Of a DNA stretch of 64,000 bases, positions 19,337 through 28,703 are shown piece by piece. Below the pieces are notes generated by a model that worked only from the letters and a program-made list of their open reading frames with translations, ran no database searches and was not told the origin of the DNA. This DNA comes from KBS-96 sp964247975 (lineage in GTDB: Bacteria; Acidobacteriota; Terriglobia; Bryobacterales; Bryobacteraceae). The DNA lies in the NCBI GenBank assembly GCA_964247975.1, contig CAXTWH010000003.1, positions 1 to 64,000 on the forward strand, written 5' to 3'. Each line of letters opens with the position of its first letter. The first letter of the stretch is position 1. The position numbers were made by a program, and so were the translations under genes.

Positions 19337-21034
19337 ATGTCATCTACCAGCAATCAGACTCTGCAATCCTGCCTGCGTTATCAGCCTCAGGTGTTGCGAT
19401 TTGGAACCAGCGGCCGCCGGGGAGAAGTGGTTCACCTCACGCAGCTTGAGGTATATATCAATGCTTTGGCCGAATTGCAGTATTTGCAATCGCTTCCTGT
19501 TGCGGAAGGCGGCATTGCGCGCGGCGACGATTTGTATTTTGGATACGATCTGCGGCCCAGCTCCACTGAGTTTGTGCCGGCAGAAAATGGGCGCGGCGAA
19601 ATTGCCCAAGCGATTGTGCGTGCTGTTACCGATGCCGGTATGGAAGCGGTGAACTGTGGTGCAATTCCCACTCCGGCACTCACCTCGTTTGCGCTTTCAC
19701 GCGGGAAGGGAAGCATCATGGTGACCGGCAGCCACATTCCTTTCAATCGCAATGGCTATAAAACGAACACCGCTCGCGGCGAACTTCTCAAAAAACATGA
19801 GATGCCGATTAATCAGGCAGTGGAACAAGCACGCCACCGACTTTACACGCAGCCGTTCAACGATTCTCTTTTCAACGAAAATGGAATGTTCAAAACCGGC
19901 CATGTTGATTTGCCGGCAATCGAAGAAGGCGCGCGCGTAGCTTACGTCCGGCGCTATGTTGACTTTTTCCCGGTCCAGGCTTTGGGAGGGAAACGCCTCC
20001 TGTTTTATCAGCATTCCGCTGTGGGAAGGGATCTGGTTGTTGAAATTTTAAAACAACTTGGCGCGGAAGTAATTTCTAGCGGGCGCAGCGAAACGTTTGT
20101 GCCGATTGACACTGAAAACATCGACGCTGAACAACTGGAAACCATCCAAGCTTTGACTGATGAAGCTACTGCTGCGCATGGCCGCTTAGATGCGGTGGTT
20201 TCCACCGATGGCGATAGCGACCGGCCCTTGGTGCTGGGTGTGAACAACGCAGATCACAAGGTACATTTCTATGGAGGCGACCTGTTGGGCATGGTAGTAG
20301 CCGAATATCTAGGCGCGGATGCCGTGGTAGTTCCTATCAGTTGCAATGACGCGATTGACCGCGGTAATTTGGCTGGCGTTCTGCAACCTAAAACCCGCAT
20401 CGGCTCCCCATTCGTGATTGCCGGTATGGAAGCGGCATTAAGCGCGGGCAAGCAAGCAGTCTGCGGATGGGAAGCCAACGGCGGATTTCTGACCGGTTCT
20501 GATATTACACGCAATGGCAGAACCCTGAAAGCCCTGCCGACTCGTGATGCCGTGCTGCCGATTCTGGGCGTTCTACTGAGCGCGGCCGAAAAGAAGATAA
20601 CGCTTTCCAGTCTGTTCGGTAGCCTGCCGCGCCGGTTCAGCCGAGCTGCCTTGTTGAAAAACTTTCCACGCGCCACAGCATTGAAGATAGTGGAAAAATT
20701 AACTCCTGCTCAGGCAGAAGCGCAGGAATTCGTTTTCGCAGATAAATTTCAATCCGCTTCTCCAGCCGACCAGCTTGCCGAAATCCGCCAACAATTAAAA
20801 CTGATTTTTACGGACGCAGACGGATTCGGAGTCATTCGGAAGCTGAACTACACCGATGGCGTTCGCATCACTTTTGAAAACGGCGACGTAGCGCATCTAC
20901 GGCCATCCGGCAATGCCGATGAGTTTCGTATTTACGCTGTATCTGACACGCAGGCTCGCTCGGAAGTTGTTGCTGCTAAGGGCGTTACTGAACCAGGTGG
21001 CCTGCTGCGGACGGCGGAAAAACTACTCGCTTAA
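19337..21034 (+). CDS. alpha-D-phosphohexomutase (phosphoglucomutase/phosphomannomutase)
   Basis: A 565-residue enzyme that interconverts hexose 1- and 6-phosphates. The phosphoserine loop is VTGSHIPFNRNGYK (Ser near residue 132), the Mg-binding loop is STDGDSDRPL (near 291), and the sugar-binding loop is GWEANGGFL (near 377). The C-terminal phosphate-binding domain has TDGVRITFENGDVAHLRPSG followed by NADEFRIY. Relatives of this length are usually called phosphomannomutase, but substrate cannot be settled. The gene's last four bases overlap the convergent MFS gene. Confidence 0.88.
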   Translation: MSSTSNQTLQSCLRYQPQVLRFGTSGRRGEVVHLTQLEVYINALAELQYLQSLPVAEGGIARGDDLYFGYDLRPSSTEFVPAENGRGEIAQAIVRAVTDAGMEAVNCGAIPTPALTSFALSRGKGSIMVTGSHIPFNRNGYKTNTARGELLKKHEMPINQAVEQARHRLYTQPFNDSLFNENGMFKTGHVDLPAIEEGARVAYVRRYVDFFPVQALGGKRLLFYQHSAVGRDLVVEILKQLGAEVISSGRSETFVPIDTENIDAEQLETIQALTDEATAAHGRLDAVVSTDGDSDRPLVLGVNNADHKVHFYGGDLLGMVVAEYLGADAVVVPISCNDAIDRGNLAGVLQPKTRIGSPFVIAGMEAALSAGKQAVCGWEANGGFLTGSDITRNGRTLKALPTRDAVLPILGVLLSAAEKKITLSSLFGSLPRRFSRAALLKNFPRATALKIVEKLTPAQAEAQEFVFADKFQSASPADQLAEIRQQLKLIFTDADGFGVIRKLNYTDGVRITFENGDVAHLRPSGNADEFRIYAVSDTQARSEVVAAKGVTEPGGLLRTAEKLLA

Positions 21035-22479
21035 CCGCCGGCCGCTCTTTCCTGGCTTTGCAGCGGTTTTGAGATGGATTCCAGCGACTTGCCTGCTGCT
21101 TCTACGCCCACAGCCCATTCCGCAATCGCCGCAATAATCATCAGCGCCGCGCCAGCCAGATAACCCCAGCCGACATGCCATCGTGAGCCGGAAGCAATCA
21201 ATACGCCGAACAATAGCGGCGCGCCCACGCCACCGACCAGGGTGCCGATGGAATAAAAAATAGCAAGCGCCAAAGCTCGTATTTCCAATGGAAAAATTTC
21301 ACTTACCGTCAGATACGCTGAACTTGCCGCTGACGAGGCCACAAAGAAAATCACTGTAAAGCAGATGCCCAGTGTTCTGGCGGTTAAAGCGCCGCGCCCG
21401 AACGGAATCACAATCGCGGCTAACAGAATTCCCGCCAGGCCAAACGTGGCAATAATCATCGGCTTGCGGCCTACCGTATCAAAGAATTTACCTAAAACAA
21501 GCGGTCCGAAGAAATTGCCCAAGGCAAATGGCAGCAGGTATAACGGCAACTGTTCCGCGCTGATGTGGTAATACTTATTCACAATCAGCCCGTAGGTAAA
21601 AAAGATGGCGTTGTAAAAGAACGATTGTCCGATCATTAACGCCAAAGCAAGCAGAGAACGCTGCCGGTTATCAACCCACATGTTCTGAAAAATTTCTTTC
21701 CAGGGAGTGTGGTGGCGTACCCTCAAGCGCAGCTTTTCGCCTTCCGGTTCGGGCAGTTTTCCTTTTGATTCGGAAACAGTTTTCTCAACTCCGCTGACGA
21801 TTTTGTCGGCTTCATCTTCTCTGCCGCGCAGCATCAGCCAACGCGGACTTTCCGGTACGCCGAGCCTCAGCAACAGAACGCCCAGCGAAAGCACAGCGCC
21901 TACGCCGAACGCTACGCGCCACCCAACATTCACTCCCAAAAAACCGCCGTTTAGCAGCAGCAGCGAAGCTAGACTGCCTACCGCTGCTCCTATCCAAAAG
22001 GTGGCATTCACAATCAGATCAACTGTGCCTCTCACTTTGCCGGGTATCAGCTCATCTACTGCGGAGTTGATGGCGGCATACTCACCGCCGATACCGAATC
22101 CGGTAAAAAAGCGGAACAGCGAAAAGCTGAGAAAGTTCCAGGACAGCGCGGTTCCCAAGGTGGCGGTGGAGTACACAGCCAGAGTCAGCAGAAAAAGTTT
22201 TCGGCGGCCCAAACGATCGGTCAAATATCCGAAGAAGATTGCTCCCAGAACAGCGCCGGCCAGGTAAGCCGTAGCGCCCGCTGCTACCTGCTGATCCGTA
22301 AATCCTAAAGTATTTTTGTTTTCTAAAATGCCGGCCAGCGACCCTGCTAAAGTCACCTGCAAGCCGTCCAGCATCCACGACGTGCCTAAAGCAATGATGA
22401 TCCTGGTATGCCATTTGCTCCAGGGCAGTCGATCCAGCCTGGCAGGGACATCGGTTTCAATTGTTCGTTCTTGGAGCAT
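21031..22479 (-). CDS. MFS transporter, sugar/metabolite:H+ symporter type
   Basis: A 482-residue inner-membrane protein with twelve predicted helices in two halves around a cytosolic loop (residues about 215-275, rich in E and K). The MFS signature between helices 2 and 3 is GYLTDRLGRRKLF, and its repeat in the second half is GKFFDTVGRKPMI. The N-terminus (LDRLPWSKWHTRIIIALGTS) resembles the sugar-porter/aromatic-acid branch. The substrate is unknown. It is convergent with the phosphohexomutase gene. The same-strand neighbours upstream are the 3-hydroxyacyl-CoA dehydrogenase and GH43 genes. Confidence 0.85.
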   Translation of the reverse strand: MLQERTIETDVPARLDRLPWSKWHTRIIIALGTSWMLDGLQVTLAGSLAGILENKNTLGFTDQQVAAGATAYLAGAVLGAIFFGYLTDRLGRRKLFLLTLAVYSTATLGTALSWNFLSFSLFRFFTGFGIGGEYAAINSAVDELIPGKVRGTVDLIVNATFWIGAAVGSLASLLLLNGGFLGVNVGWRVAFGVGAVLSLGVLLLRLGVPESPRWLMLRGREDEADKIVSGVEKTVSESKGKLPEPEGEKLRLRVRHHTPWKEIFQNMWVDNRQRSLLALALMIGQSFFYNAIFFTYGLIVNKYYHISAEQLPLYLLPFALGNFFGPLVLGKFFDTVGRKPMIIATFGLAGILLAAIVIPFGRGALTARTLGICFTVIFFVASSAASSAYLTVSEIFPLEIRALALAIFYSIGTLVGGVGAPLLFGVLIASGSRWHVGWGYLAGAALMIIAAIAEWAVGVEAAGKSLESISKPLQSQERAAGG

Positions 22480-22590
22480 TTGTAAAACCTATCAGAATGG
22501 AGGCCAAAGATTGCAGATGTATTTCTAAAGATTAGTTGTGACACTCAGATTATTTACAGTACGGTTCGGTTAACTGGCGATTTATTCCTG

Positions 22591-23541
22591 TTAATTGCTT
22601 TTTCTTTGTGATTGTAGGAACGAAAGCAGAAAAGCGTCACGCTGCGCTTTCACCAGATCGGCTTCACCTTGCTGCCATTTCAAAAATCCCTGCCCGGTTT
22701 TTGCGCCGAGTTTGCCTTCCTTCACCAATTGTCTGAGGTAATCCGGCGCAGTGGGCTGCGCGTAAAGATCGCGGCTGACATAATCGCAAATAGAAAGGCT
22801 AAGATCAAGCCCGACATTATCTTGATGCTCCAGCAAACCATAAGCCGGATACCGAAGCCCCAATCCCCGCTTCAACACGGTGTCCACATCTTCAGCCGTG
22901 GCAATACCTTCCGAAATAATGAAAGCCGCTTCCCGGACAAGCGCCATTTGCAAGCGATTGCCAAGCTGGCCGGGGCGGTCTTGTTGAAGAACAACCGGCG
23001 TTTTGCCGCAGGCCGATAAAAGTTCTTTTACCCTATTGGCTACTATCTCCGCAGTTTCTTTTCCCTTTACGATTTCCACCAAAGGAACTAAATGCGGCGG
23101 ATTCCAAAAGTGCGTTGTTAAAACACGCTCCGGGTGTTGACATTTAGCGGCGATGGCCGTGATGCTCAACCCGGAAGTGTTGGAAGCGAGAACTGTATTG
23201 GTTTTTGTGACTTGCTCCAAGTGTTCGAAAAAATCCTGTTTCCAGGTAAGGTTTTCCGGTCCTGATTCAATCACCAGATCTACATCGTTAAACGTAGCGT
23301 CCGCTTCGGTTGTGCCTTGCAGAAGCTCCCACCCGGCCTTCGCCTCGGTTGCATTCGCCAATCCATGACTTATCAGGGTTTGCAGTTGAGTTTGGGCTTT
23401 GTGCAAACCGGCTTCCGCTCCTTCCTTACTGCGGCTCACCAGCATGGTTCGCGTTCCGGCCATCGCCAGAATCAATCCAATGCCGGGTCCCATCATGCCG
23501 GTGCCGATCACCGCTGCGGAGGAAAATTCATCCTGTGACAT
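22591..23541 (-). CDS. 3-hydroxyacyl-CoA dehydrogenase family oxidoreductase
   Basis: A 316-residue NAD-dependent enzyme. The Rossmann start is VIGTGMMGPGIGLILAMAG (residues about 10-28). The catalytic His lies in TTHFWNPPHLVPLVEIVKG (near 142), and the C-terminal domain ends with a VKEGKLGAKTGQGFLKW segment, typical of 3-hydroxybutyryl-CoA or other short-chain 3-hydroxyacid dehydrogenases. Many single-domain members act on 3-hydroxybutyryl-CoA, but lambda-crystallin-type gulonate dehydrogenases look alike; the substrate is unresolved. It follows the GH43 gene by 28 bases on the same strand. Confidence 0.82.
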   Translation of the reverse strand: MSQDEFSSAAVIGTGMMGPGIGLILAMAGTRTMLVSRSKEGAEAGLHKAQTQLQTLISHGLANATEAKAGWELLQGTTEADATFNDVDLVIESGPENLTWKQDFFEHLEQVTKTNTVLASNTSGLSITAIAAKCQHPERVLTTHFWNPPHLVPLVEIVKGKETAEIVANRVKELLSACGKTPVVLQQDRPGQLGNRLQMALVREAAFIISEGIATAEDVDTVLKRGLGLRYPAYGLLEHQDNVGLDLSLSICDYVSRDLYAQPTAPDYLRQLVKEGKLGAKTGQGFLKWQQGEADLVKAQRDAFLLSFLQSQRKSN

Positions 23542-23569
23542 GACGCAAATTGTAGCGCGAACCGCCGGA

Positions 23570-24628
23570 TTATTGAGCGCCGGAGGGCTTTGCTAAAGGT
23601 TGATTGATCGGCACGGGATGACCGAAATCCGGGCTGCCGTCCGGCTTCCAGCGAAAGGGCTGCGCGCGCGGCGCGCGGTCTGCTTCGCAGCCTTCCTGCG
23701 GCTTCGGATTAGCGTGATAAATAATCCAATCCTGCTTGCCGTCCGGCGATTTGAAAAATCCGTTATGCCCGGTTCCGAAAGCATGGGCAGCGGGTGATTC
23801 CGTAAACACAGGCTGCGAGCTTTTCTTCCAGGAAGATGCGTCCAGCAGATTGGAAGTGTTTTTCGCGGTCAGCATTCCCAACGCATAATTGTCGGTCCAG
23901 CAGCCGCTGGCGGAATACACCAGAAAAATATCCGATCCGTGTTTCAAGGCTTCCGGTCCTTCATTCACATTGACATGCCTGGTCTCACCGGTCTGCTGCG
24001 ATTTAATGTCACCAATCATTTCCCAAGGGTACTCCGGCGTGGATACCCGAACGCGTTCGCTTCCCACCGTCCAGGGATTTTTCAAGCGGGCAATATAGAT
24101 GTTTTGTGAGCCGTCCTGGTCGCCTTCCCAACCGGACCAGATGAGGTATAACTTTCGGCGGTTCTCAAAAACCGAGCCGTCAATGGCCCACTTGTCGGTT
24201 GAATCCGCGATCTTCCCTTTAAAAACCCAATTGCCTTGCAAAGGATCGCGCGACTTGTTTTCAAGCACCCACAAGCGATGAGTCTGGTTGCTTCCATCGT
24301 CGGCGGCAAAATAGATGTACCATTTGCCGGAAAGCCGATGAATCTCCGGCGCCCAGATGTCATGAGAGTACGGTCCTTCTGCCGGGGGTGTCCAGACCAC
24401 TTTCTTCTCGGCGGTTTTCAAATCTCCGATGTTGCGCGTTTTCCAGACGGTCAGGTTTACGCCGGTGGTGTTCATGTAGTAGTAAAAACCGTGATCGAAC
24501 ACGACCCAGGGATCAGGCCCGGAAGACAGCAGGGGATTCGTGAAAGTGGATTGTGTTTGCGCGAAACCTGATGACTGAATCAGCGCGGCACACATAAGGA
24601 ATCGCACGATAACCGACATGCAGTTCAT
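23570..24628 (-). CDS. secreted glycoside hydrolase family 43
   Basis: A 352-residue exported enzyme (signal peptide ending SSGFAQ) with the five-bladed propeller features of GH43, a family of arabinan/xylan exo- and endo-hydrolases. The catalytic base region is SSGPDPWVVFDHGFYYYMNT, the pKa-modulating Asp is in WAIDGSVFE, and the general acid in VNEGPEAL. Further conserved pieces are WAPEIHRLSGKWYIYFAAD and GTGHNGFFKSPDG. Likely substrates are arabinosyl or xylosyl plant oligosaccharides. It is divergent from the isomerase/epimerase gene (42 bases apart). Confidence 0.88.
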   Translation of the reverse strand: MNCMSVIVRFLMCAALIQSSGFAQTQSTFTNPLLSSGPDPWVVFDHGFYYYMNTTGVNLTVWKTRNIGDLKTAEKKVVWTPPAEGPYSHDIWAPEIHRLSGKWYIYFAADDGSNQTHRLWVLENKSRDPLQGNWVFKGKIADSTDKWAIDGSVFENRRKLYLIWSGWEGDQDGSQNIYIARLKNPWTVGSERVRVSTPEYPWEMIGDIKSQQTGETRHVNVNEGPEALKHGSDIFLVYSASGCWTDNYALGMLTAKNTSNLLDASSWKKSSQPVFTESPAAHAFGTGHNGFFKSPDGKQDWIIYHANPKPQEGCEADRAPRAQPFRWKPDGSPDFGHPVPINQPLAKPSGAQ

Positions 24629-24670
24629 TATCTATCAAGAAGCCGCATATAATTTGAAGCGGGTTTTCCC

Positions 24671-25609
24671 ATGAATATTACCGTGCCTCTCACACGTCGT
24701 TCTTTGCTGGCGCAAGCTGCTGTATCTGCTGCTTCCCTTTCTTCGTTGTCTGCCGCGCCTTTGCAGAAGATTCGCCTCGGCGGGCCGATTTTTTTGAAAT
24801 CGGACGACCCCGCCGTGCTGGCCCAGGAACATCGCAGGCTTAGCTACAGCGCGGCTTACTGCCCGGATGTGAAAATTGAAGATCAGGACCGCATCAACGC
24901 CGTAATCAAATCTTTCGCGAAAGCCGATGTGGTGATCGCTGAAGTAGGCGCATGGAAGAACATGCTCGATCCTGATTCAGCGAAGCGAAAAGATAATCTT
25001 GATTATGTGATCCAACGCTGCGCTCTGTCCGAAGCCGTGGGCGCGCGCTGTTGCGTGAATATTGCCGGGTCCTACGATCCGACAGTCTGGTATGGGCCGA
25101 ATCCCAAAAACCTTTCCAAAGAATTTTTCGACGCTACGGTGGAAAACTGCCGGACCATTATTGATATGGTAAAGCCGAAGCGCACTAAATTCACCATCGA
25201 AATGATGGGCTGGAATCTTCCCGATGGACCAGACACTTACGTGGATCTGATCAAAGCAGTGGATCGTCCCGGGTTTGGAGTTCATCTGGATGTGTGCAAC
25301 GGCGTGAACTGTCCGGCTCGCTTTTACCAGAACACCCAATTTATTCAGGACTGTTTTCAAAAGCTCGGCCCGCATATTGCATCCTGTCATGCCAAAGACT
25401 TGAAGTGGATTGTGGAATTAAATATTCACTTTCAGGAAGTGATACCGGGGCGCGGGCAGATGGATTATGCCGCTTATCTGAACGGCTTGGCCGCGCTTCC
25501 TACCCAAGTGCCGCTGATGCTCGAACATCTGAAAACGGCCGAACAATACGACGAGGGAAAACAGTATATTAAGCGCGTCGGTAACCAAATTGGCGTTTCA
25601 TTCGCCTAA
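24671..25609 (+). CDS. exported sugar phosphate isomerase/epimerase-like TIM-barrel protein
   Basis: A 312-residue protein of the xylose-isomerase-like (AP endonuclease 2) fold. The N-terminus has a twin-arginine-type signal (LTRRSLLAQAAVSAASL). Barrel elements with expected metal ligands are FTIEMMGWNLPDGPDTY (Glu), FGVHLDVCNGVN (Asp and His), ASCHAKD (His) and QEVIPGRGQMDYAAYL, with VPLMLEHL (Glu) at the end. Sugar or inositol-type epimerases are the usual members; the substrate is not readable. Its 3' end is 31 bases before the copper monooxygenase fusion gene, and co-transcription is plausible. Confidence 0.82.
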   Translation: MNITVPLTRRSLLAQAAVSAASLSSLSAAPLQKIRLGGPIFLKSDDPAVLAQEHRRLSYSAAYCPDVKIEDQDRINAVIKSFAKADVVIAEVGAWKNMLDPDSAKRKDNLDYVIQRCALSEAVGARCCVNIAGSYDPTVWYGPNPKNLSKEFFDATVENCRTIIDMVKPKRTKFTIEMMGWNLPDGPDTYVDLIKAVDRPGFGVHLDVCNGVNCPARFYQNTQFIQDCFQKLGPHIASCHAKDLKWIVELNIHFQEVIPGRGQMDYAAYLNGLAALPTQVPLMLEHLKTAEQYDEGKQYIKRVGNQIGVSFA

Positions 25610-25658
25610 TCGGCAACCCCAAATCAAGTTATCCTAATAGATGGTCAGGAGTTTGCTG

Positions 25659-27038
25659 ATGGCATTGAAACGAAGCAGTCTGGTTTTGTTATTTGGCATT
25701 TTGCCGGGTTACTTGCGGGCTGCTGATAACACCGCGCCCCAGAAAGAAGTGACGTTCAACAAGGATGTCGCTCCCATTCTTTACCAGAACTGCGCGGTTT
25801 GCCATCATCCGAACGATATTGCGCCCATGTCGCTGATGTCGTACAAAGAAGCGCGGCCCTGGGCAGCCGCGATTCGGCAAGCGGTAGTCAGCCGCGTAAT
25901 GCCGCCTTGGCACGCTGATCCTCACGTGGGCGATTACATGAATGATCCGCGCCTTTCGGATGCCGACATAGCTACGCTGGAAACCTGGGCAAAAACCGGC
26001 GCGAAAGAAGGCGACCCGAAAGATCTGCCGCCTGCGCCGGTGTTCAAAGACGGCTGGCACATTAAGCCTGAAGTGATATTGACCATCCCGGAAACCATAG
26101 TAGCGGCAGGCAATCAGGATGCTTACGAATACATATATGTGCCGACGAATTTCACGGAAGACAAGTGGATTCAAGCGGCGGAAGTTGTGCCGGGAGACCG
26201 GCGGGTGGTGCATCACGCGACCGTGAGCGTCGTTTCTGCCGATCAAGTGCCGAAACTGCGCGAAGGCCACAGCAATCCTAAAGACAATGGCGACAAATTT
26301 CGCTTCCGAACAGGAAAAGTAGAGCATCTGCGGCCGGAGCTTCCCGTTGAAGATGATGGTTGCGCTGTGCCGGAAGGCGGAGGTCTTCCCGGCCAATCGT
26401 CCGGTTCTCTGAATCGCGTACCGGCCATTTATCTGCCTGGGCATCTGGCGGAAACACGGCCTGAAGGCTACGCGTTGAAAATCCCTGCCGGTTCCTACCT
26501 TCAATTTCAGGTGCATTACAGCAATCGCCTGAACCAAACGGTGACTGATAGAACCAGCATCGGACTGGTGTTTGCGAAAGAACCGGTGAAGCATGAAGTG
26601 GCTCAATACGAAATCTGGAACAATCTGTTTCTGATTCCTCCCGGCGATGGCGCGCACCGCGTTACTTCCTGTTACACGCTTACTAAAGATGTGATGGCTG
26701 TGGCCTATACTGCGCACATGCATTTCCGCGGCAAAAGCATGACCACGGAGGCCATCTACCCTGACGGCCGCAAAGAGGTTATCTTCAACGTGCCGAAGTA
26801 CGATTTTCGCTGGCAGGAAACTTACTTTCTAAAAAATCAGTTTGTTCTGCCGAAAGGTACTAAGCTGCGGACCACCGCTTACTTTGATAACTCCACTAAT
26901 AATCCGCTGAATCCTGATCCGACAGAAAGCATTCGCTGGGGAGAACCGAGCAATGAAGAAATGATGGGCTTCTGGCTGGCTTTTTCCGATGTGGAACAGA
27001 ATAAGGGGCTTTCTGCGCAAACTGCGGCGGGCCGCTGA
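25659..27038 (+). CDS. cytochrome c fused to PHM-like copper monooxygenase
   Basis: An exported protein of 459 residues from the ATG at 25659, which has AGGAG seven bases upstream; an ATG at 25641 would add six residues. Numbering from 25641, the c-heme motif CAVCH is at 51-55. The second part matches the copper type II ascorbate-dependent monooxygenase fold (PHM/DBM). All copper ligands known from PHM have counterparts: H191-H192 (RRVVHHATV) and H292 (FQVHYSN) for one copper, H359 and H361 (YTAHMHFRG) and a methionine in EEMMGFW (441/442) for the other. The heme could feed electrons to the copper in place of ascorbate; that is inference. The substrate is unknown. The next gene overlaps the 3' end or follows directly. 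Confidence 0.8.
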   Translation: MALKRSSLVLLFGILPGYLRAADNTAPQKEVTFNKDVAPILYQNCAVCHHPNDIAPMSLMSYKEARPWAAAIRQAVVSRVMPPWHADPHVGDYMNDPRLSDADIATLETWAKTGAKEGDPKDLPPAPVFKDGWHIKPEVILTIPETIVAAGNQDAYEYIYVPTNFTEDKWIQAAEVVPGDRRVVHHATVSVVSADQVPKLREGHSNPKDNGDKFRFRTGKVEHLRPELPVEDDGCAVPEGGGLPGQSSGSLNRVPAIYLPGHLAETRPEGYALKIPAGSYLQFQVHYSNRLNQTVTDRTSIGLVFAKEPVKHEVAQYEIWNNLFLIPPGDGAHRVTSCYTLTKDVMAVAYTAHMHFRGKSMTTEAIYPDGRKEVIFNVPKYDFRWQETYFLKNQFVLPKGTKLRTTAYFDNSTNNPLNPDPTESIRWGEPSNEEMMGFWLAFSDVEQNKGLSAQTAAGR

Positions 27039-27054
27039 ACCGGGTGGTTTTATC

Positions 27055-27933
27055 GTGTTCAATCTTTCCTTAACCCGGCGCAGTTGTTTCGCTGCGCTGC
27101 TTGCGCCGGTGCTGGCTTGGCCGCAGCAGGCGCGGCTCAATGAAGTTGCGCCTGTTGGCGATTGGGTGTGTCCGATGGACCCGGATGTTCACGCGAAAAA
27201 TCCCGGAGTCTGCCCGCGCTGCGGCATGAGGTTGGCTCTACATATTCCCGACCGGGTTGAATATGCGATGGAGATGACACAAAGTCCGGAACTGTTAAAG
27301 CCGAACGCACCGGCGCAGCTTACCTTTCGCGTACTGGACCCGGCAAACGGGCGTGCTGTGACGCGATTTGAGCTTGTGCATGAGAAACTGATACACGTTT
27401 TTCTGGTGAGCGAAAACCTGGAATACTTTGCTCATGTGCATCCCGTATTTCGGCCTGACGGCTCGTTTCAGTTGCCGGTGAAACTGCCGTATGGGGGAAT
27501 GTATCGAATTCTGGCTGATTACTACCCCGCCGGTTCAGTGCCGCAGCTTACAACAAAAACATTGTTTGTTTCTGGAGCTTGTAAATCAGTTCCACTTAAA
27601 CCGTCGCTTCAACCGTCTAAGTCTCAGAACCTAACGGCATCGCTGCGGTTGGATCCGGAGCAGCCGTTAGCGGGCTTCGAAACCAAAATGTTCTTCAACC
27701 TGAACCCAAGCGAGGGATTAGAACCTTACCTGGGAGCTTGGGGACATATGTTGGCAGCCAGCGAGGACGTCGTAGACCTGCTGCACCAGCATCCGTTTCT
27801 AGCTGATGGCGGTCCAGTGGCGCAGTTTAACGTTTTGTTTCCCCGGCCTGGGTTATATCGAATTTGGACTCAGTTTCAACGCAAAGGCGTCGTGAACACA
27901 GTGGTGTTTACGGTGCCTGTGAAATCGCTTTAA
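27055..27933 (+). CDS. secreted heavy-metal-binding-domain protein
   Basis: A 292-residue protein if translation starts at GTG 27055, which gives a clean twin-arginine-like signal (LSLTRRSCFAALLAPVLAW); an upstream ATG at 26989 would overlap the previous gene by 50 bases and put charged residues before the signal. The mature N-terminus holds the motif CPMDPDVHAKNPGVCPRCGM, the short heavy-metal-binding domain found on CopA- and CusB-like copper proteins. Two beta-rich regions follow with His clusters (VHEKLIHVFLV, FAHVHPVF, LHQHPFL). A role in periplasmic copper handling for the adjacent PHM-like enzyme is a reasonable inference. The end overlaps the convergent cytochrome gene by 26 bases. 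Confidence 0.7.
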   Translation: MFNLSLTRRSCFAALLAPVLAWPQQARLNEVAPVGDWVCPMDPDVHAKNPGVCPRCGMRLALHIPDRVEYAMEMTQSPELLKPNAPAQLTFRVLDPANGRAVTRFELVHEKLIHVFLVSENLEYFAHVHPVFRPDGSFQLPVKLPYGGMYRILADYYPAGSVPQLTTKTLFVSGACKSVPLKPSLQPSKSQNLTASLRLDPEQPLAGFETKMFFNLNPSEGLEPYLGAWGHMLAASEDVVDLLHQHPFLADGGPVAQFNVLFPRPGLYRIWTQFQRKGVVNTVVFTVPVKSL

Positions 27934-28594
27934 ATTCACTTTCAAGCACAAACTGGAGCGGTGAGCTGGATTCAATCACCGTTCCGGCAGGAAGCAGAAC
28001 CGGTTCCCGAAAGGAAAACGTTCTTTCCCACTTCGGATCGTACTGATAAAGCCATATCAAAGGTTGAATGCGTCCGTCCGGCAGGTGCGCGGTGACACGG
28101 CTTGAGGTGATCACTTCCGCCGCTAACGGTTTGATACCCGCTACACTGACCGGCTGCTTAAGATTTATCTTGGTGGAAACTATTAATGCGTCAGAAAGTA
28201 GCTTTGCGCGGCCTGAAGAAAGCGCTTGGGTTTGCTTGGCTAAATAACTGTTGTCGCCCTGCGGCGCGCCGCCCACTACCCAGGCGGCAATAATTAAAAG
28301 TTCTTCCTGGCTTAGTCCTAGATCCGGGGCTAAATTGCCGAACCCTTTCACCGCTCCCCAGGGGGGCATAGCGCGGGATAGCACCTGTTCCTTGATGTCC
28401 ACCGCCCAGGGCCGGACTTCTTCATAGGAAGCAAGCGGAACCGAAGAACCTTCCGCATGGCAGGATATGCAGCGCCGCGCAAAGATTCTCGAAATGTCGC
28501 GGGTGTAGGTCAGGTTTGTGGTAATGATGTCATGGGCGGAAGCGGAAGCAAAACCGCAAGTAAACAACAACACTGTCCATAAAAACCGCTTCAT
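27908..28594 (-). CDS. small exported cytochrome c, paralogous to the heme domain of the PHM fusion
   Basis: A 228-residue protein with a signal peptide (VLLFTCGFASASA) and one c-heme motif CISCH (near 43-47). The segment around the heme, with VPLASYEEVRPWAVDIKEQV and LSRAMPPWG, parallels IAPMSLMSYKEARPWAAAIR and VSRVMPPWH of the PHM fusion at 25659. The copper domain is absent; the C-terminal 100 residues are a beta-rich region with no His/Met copper motif. It may be a stand-alone electron carrier for the same enzyme, or a reduced relative. It overlaps the end of the heavy-metal-binding gene on the other strand. Confidence 0.75.
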   Translation of the reverse strand: MKRFLWTVLLFTCGFASASAHDIITTNLTYTRDISRIFARRCISCHAEGSSVPLASYEEVRPWAVDIKEQVLSRAMPPWGAVKGFGNLAPDLGLSQEELLIIAAWVVGGAPQGDNSYLAKQTQALSSGRAKLLSDALIVSTKINLKQPVSVAGIKPLAAEVITSSRVTAHLPDGRIQPLIWLYQYDPKWERTFSFREPVLLPAGTVIESSSPLQFVLESEFKAISQAP

Positions 28595-28703
28595 ATACCG
28601 TTCCCAGGATAAAACAATCAGCCCTAAAAAGACTTTGCCTGTTTTTTGGTTGACTTACTAAATTCAATTTTTCGCGTCCAAAAGTGTAGGAGCTTATGAA
28701 GCC

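Noticed and set aside
25689..26723. A 344-codon open frame on the minus strand
   Set aside because: It is antisense to the cytochrome c-PHM fusion, whose ligands are all conserved, and gives a Arg/His/Phe-rich protein without a domain.
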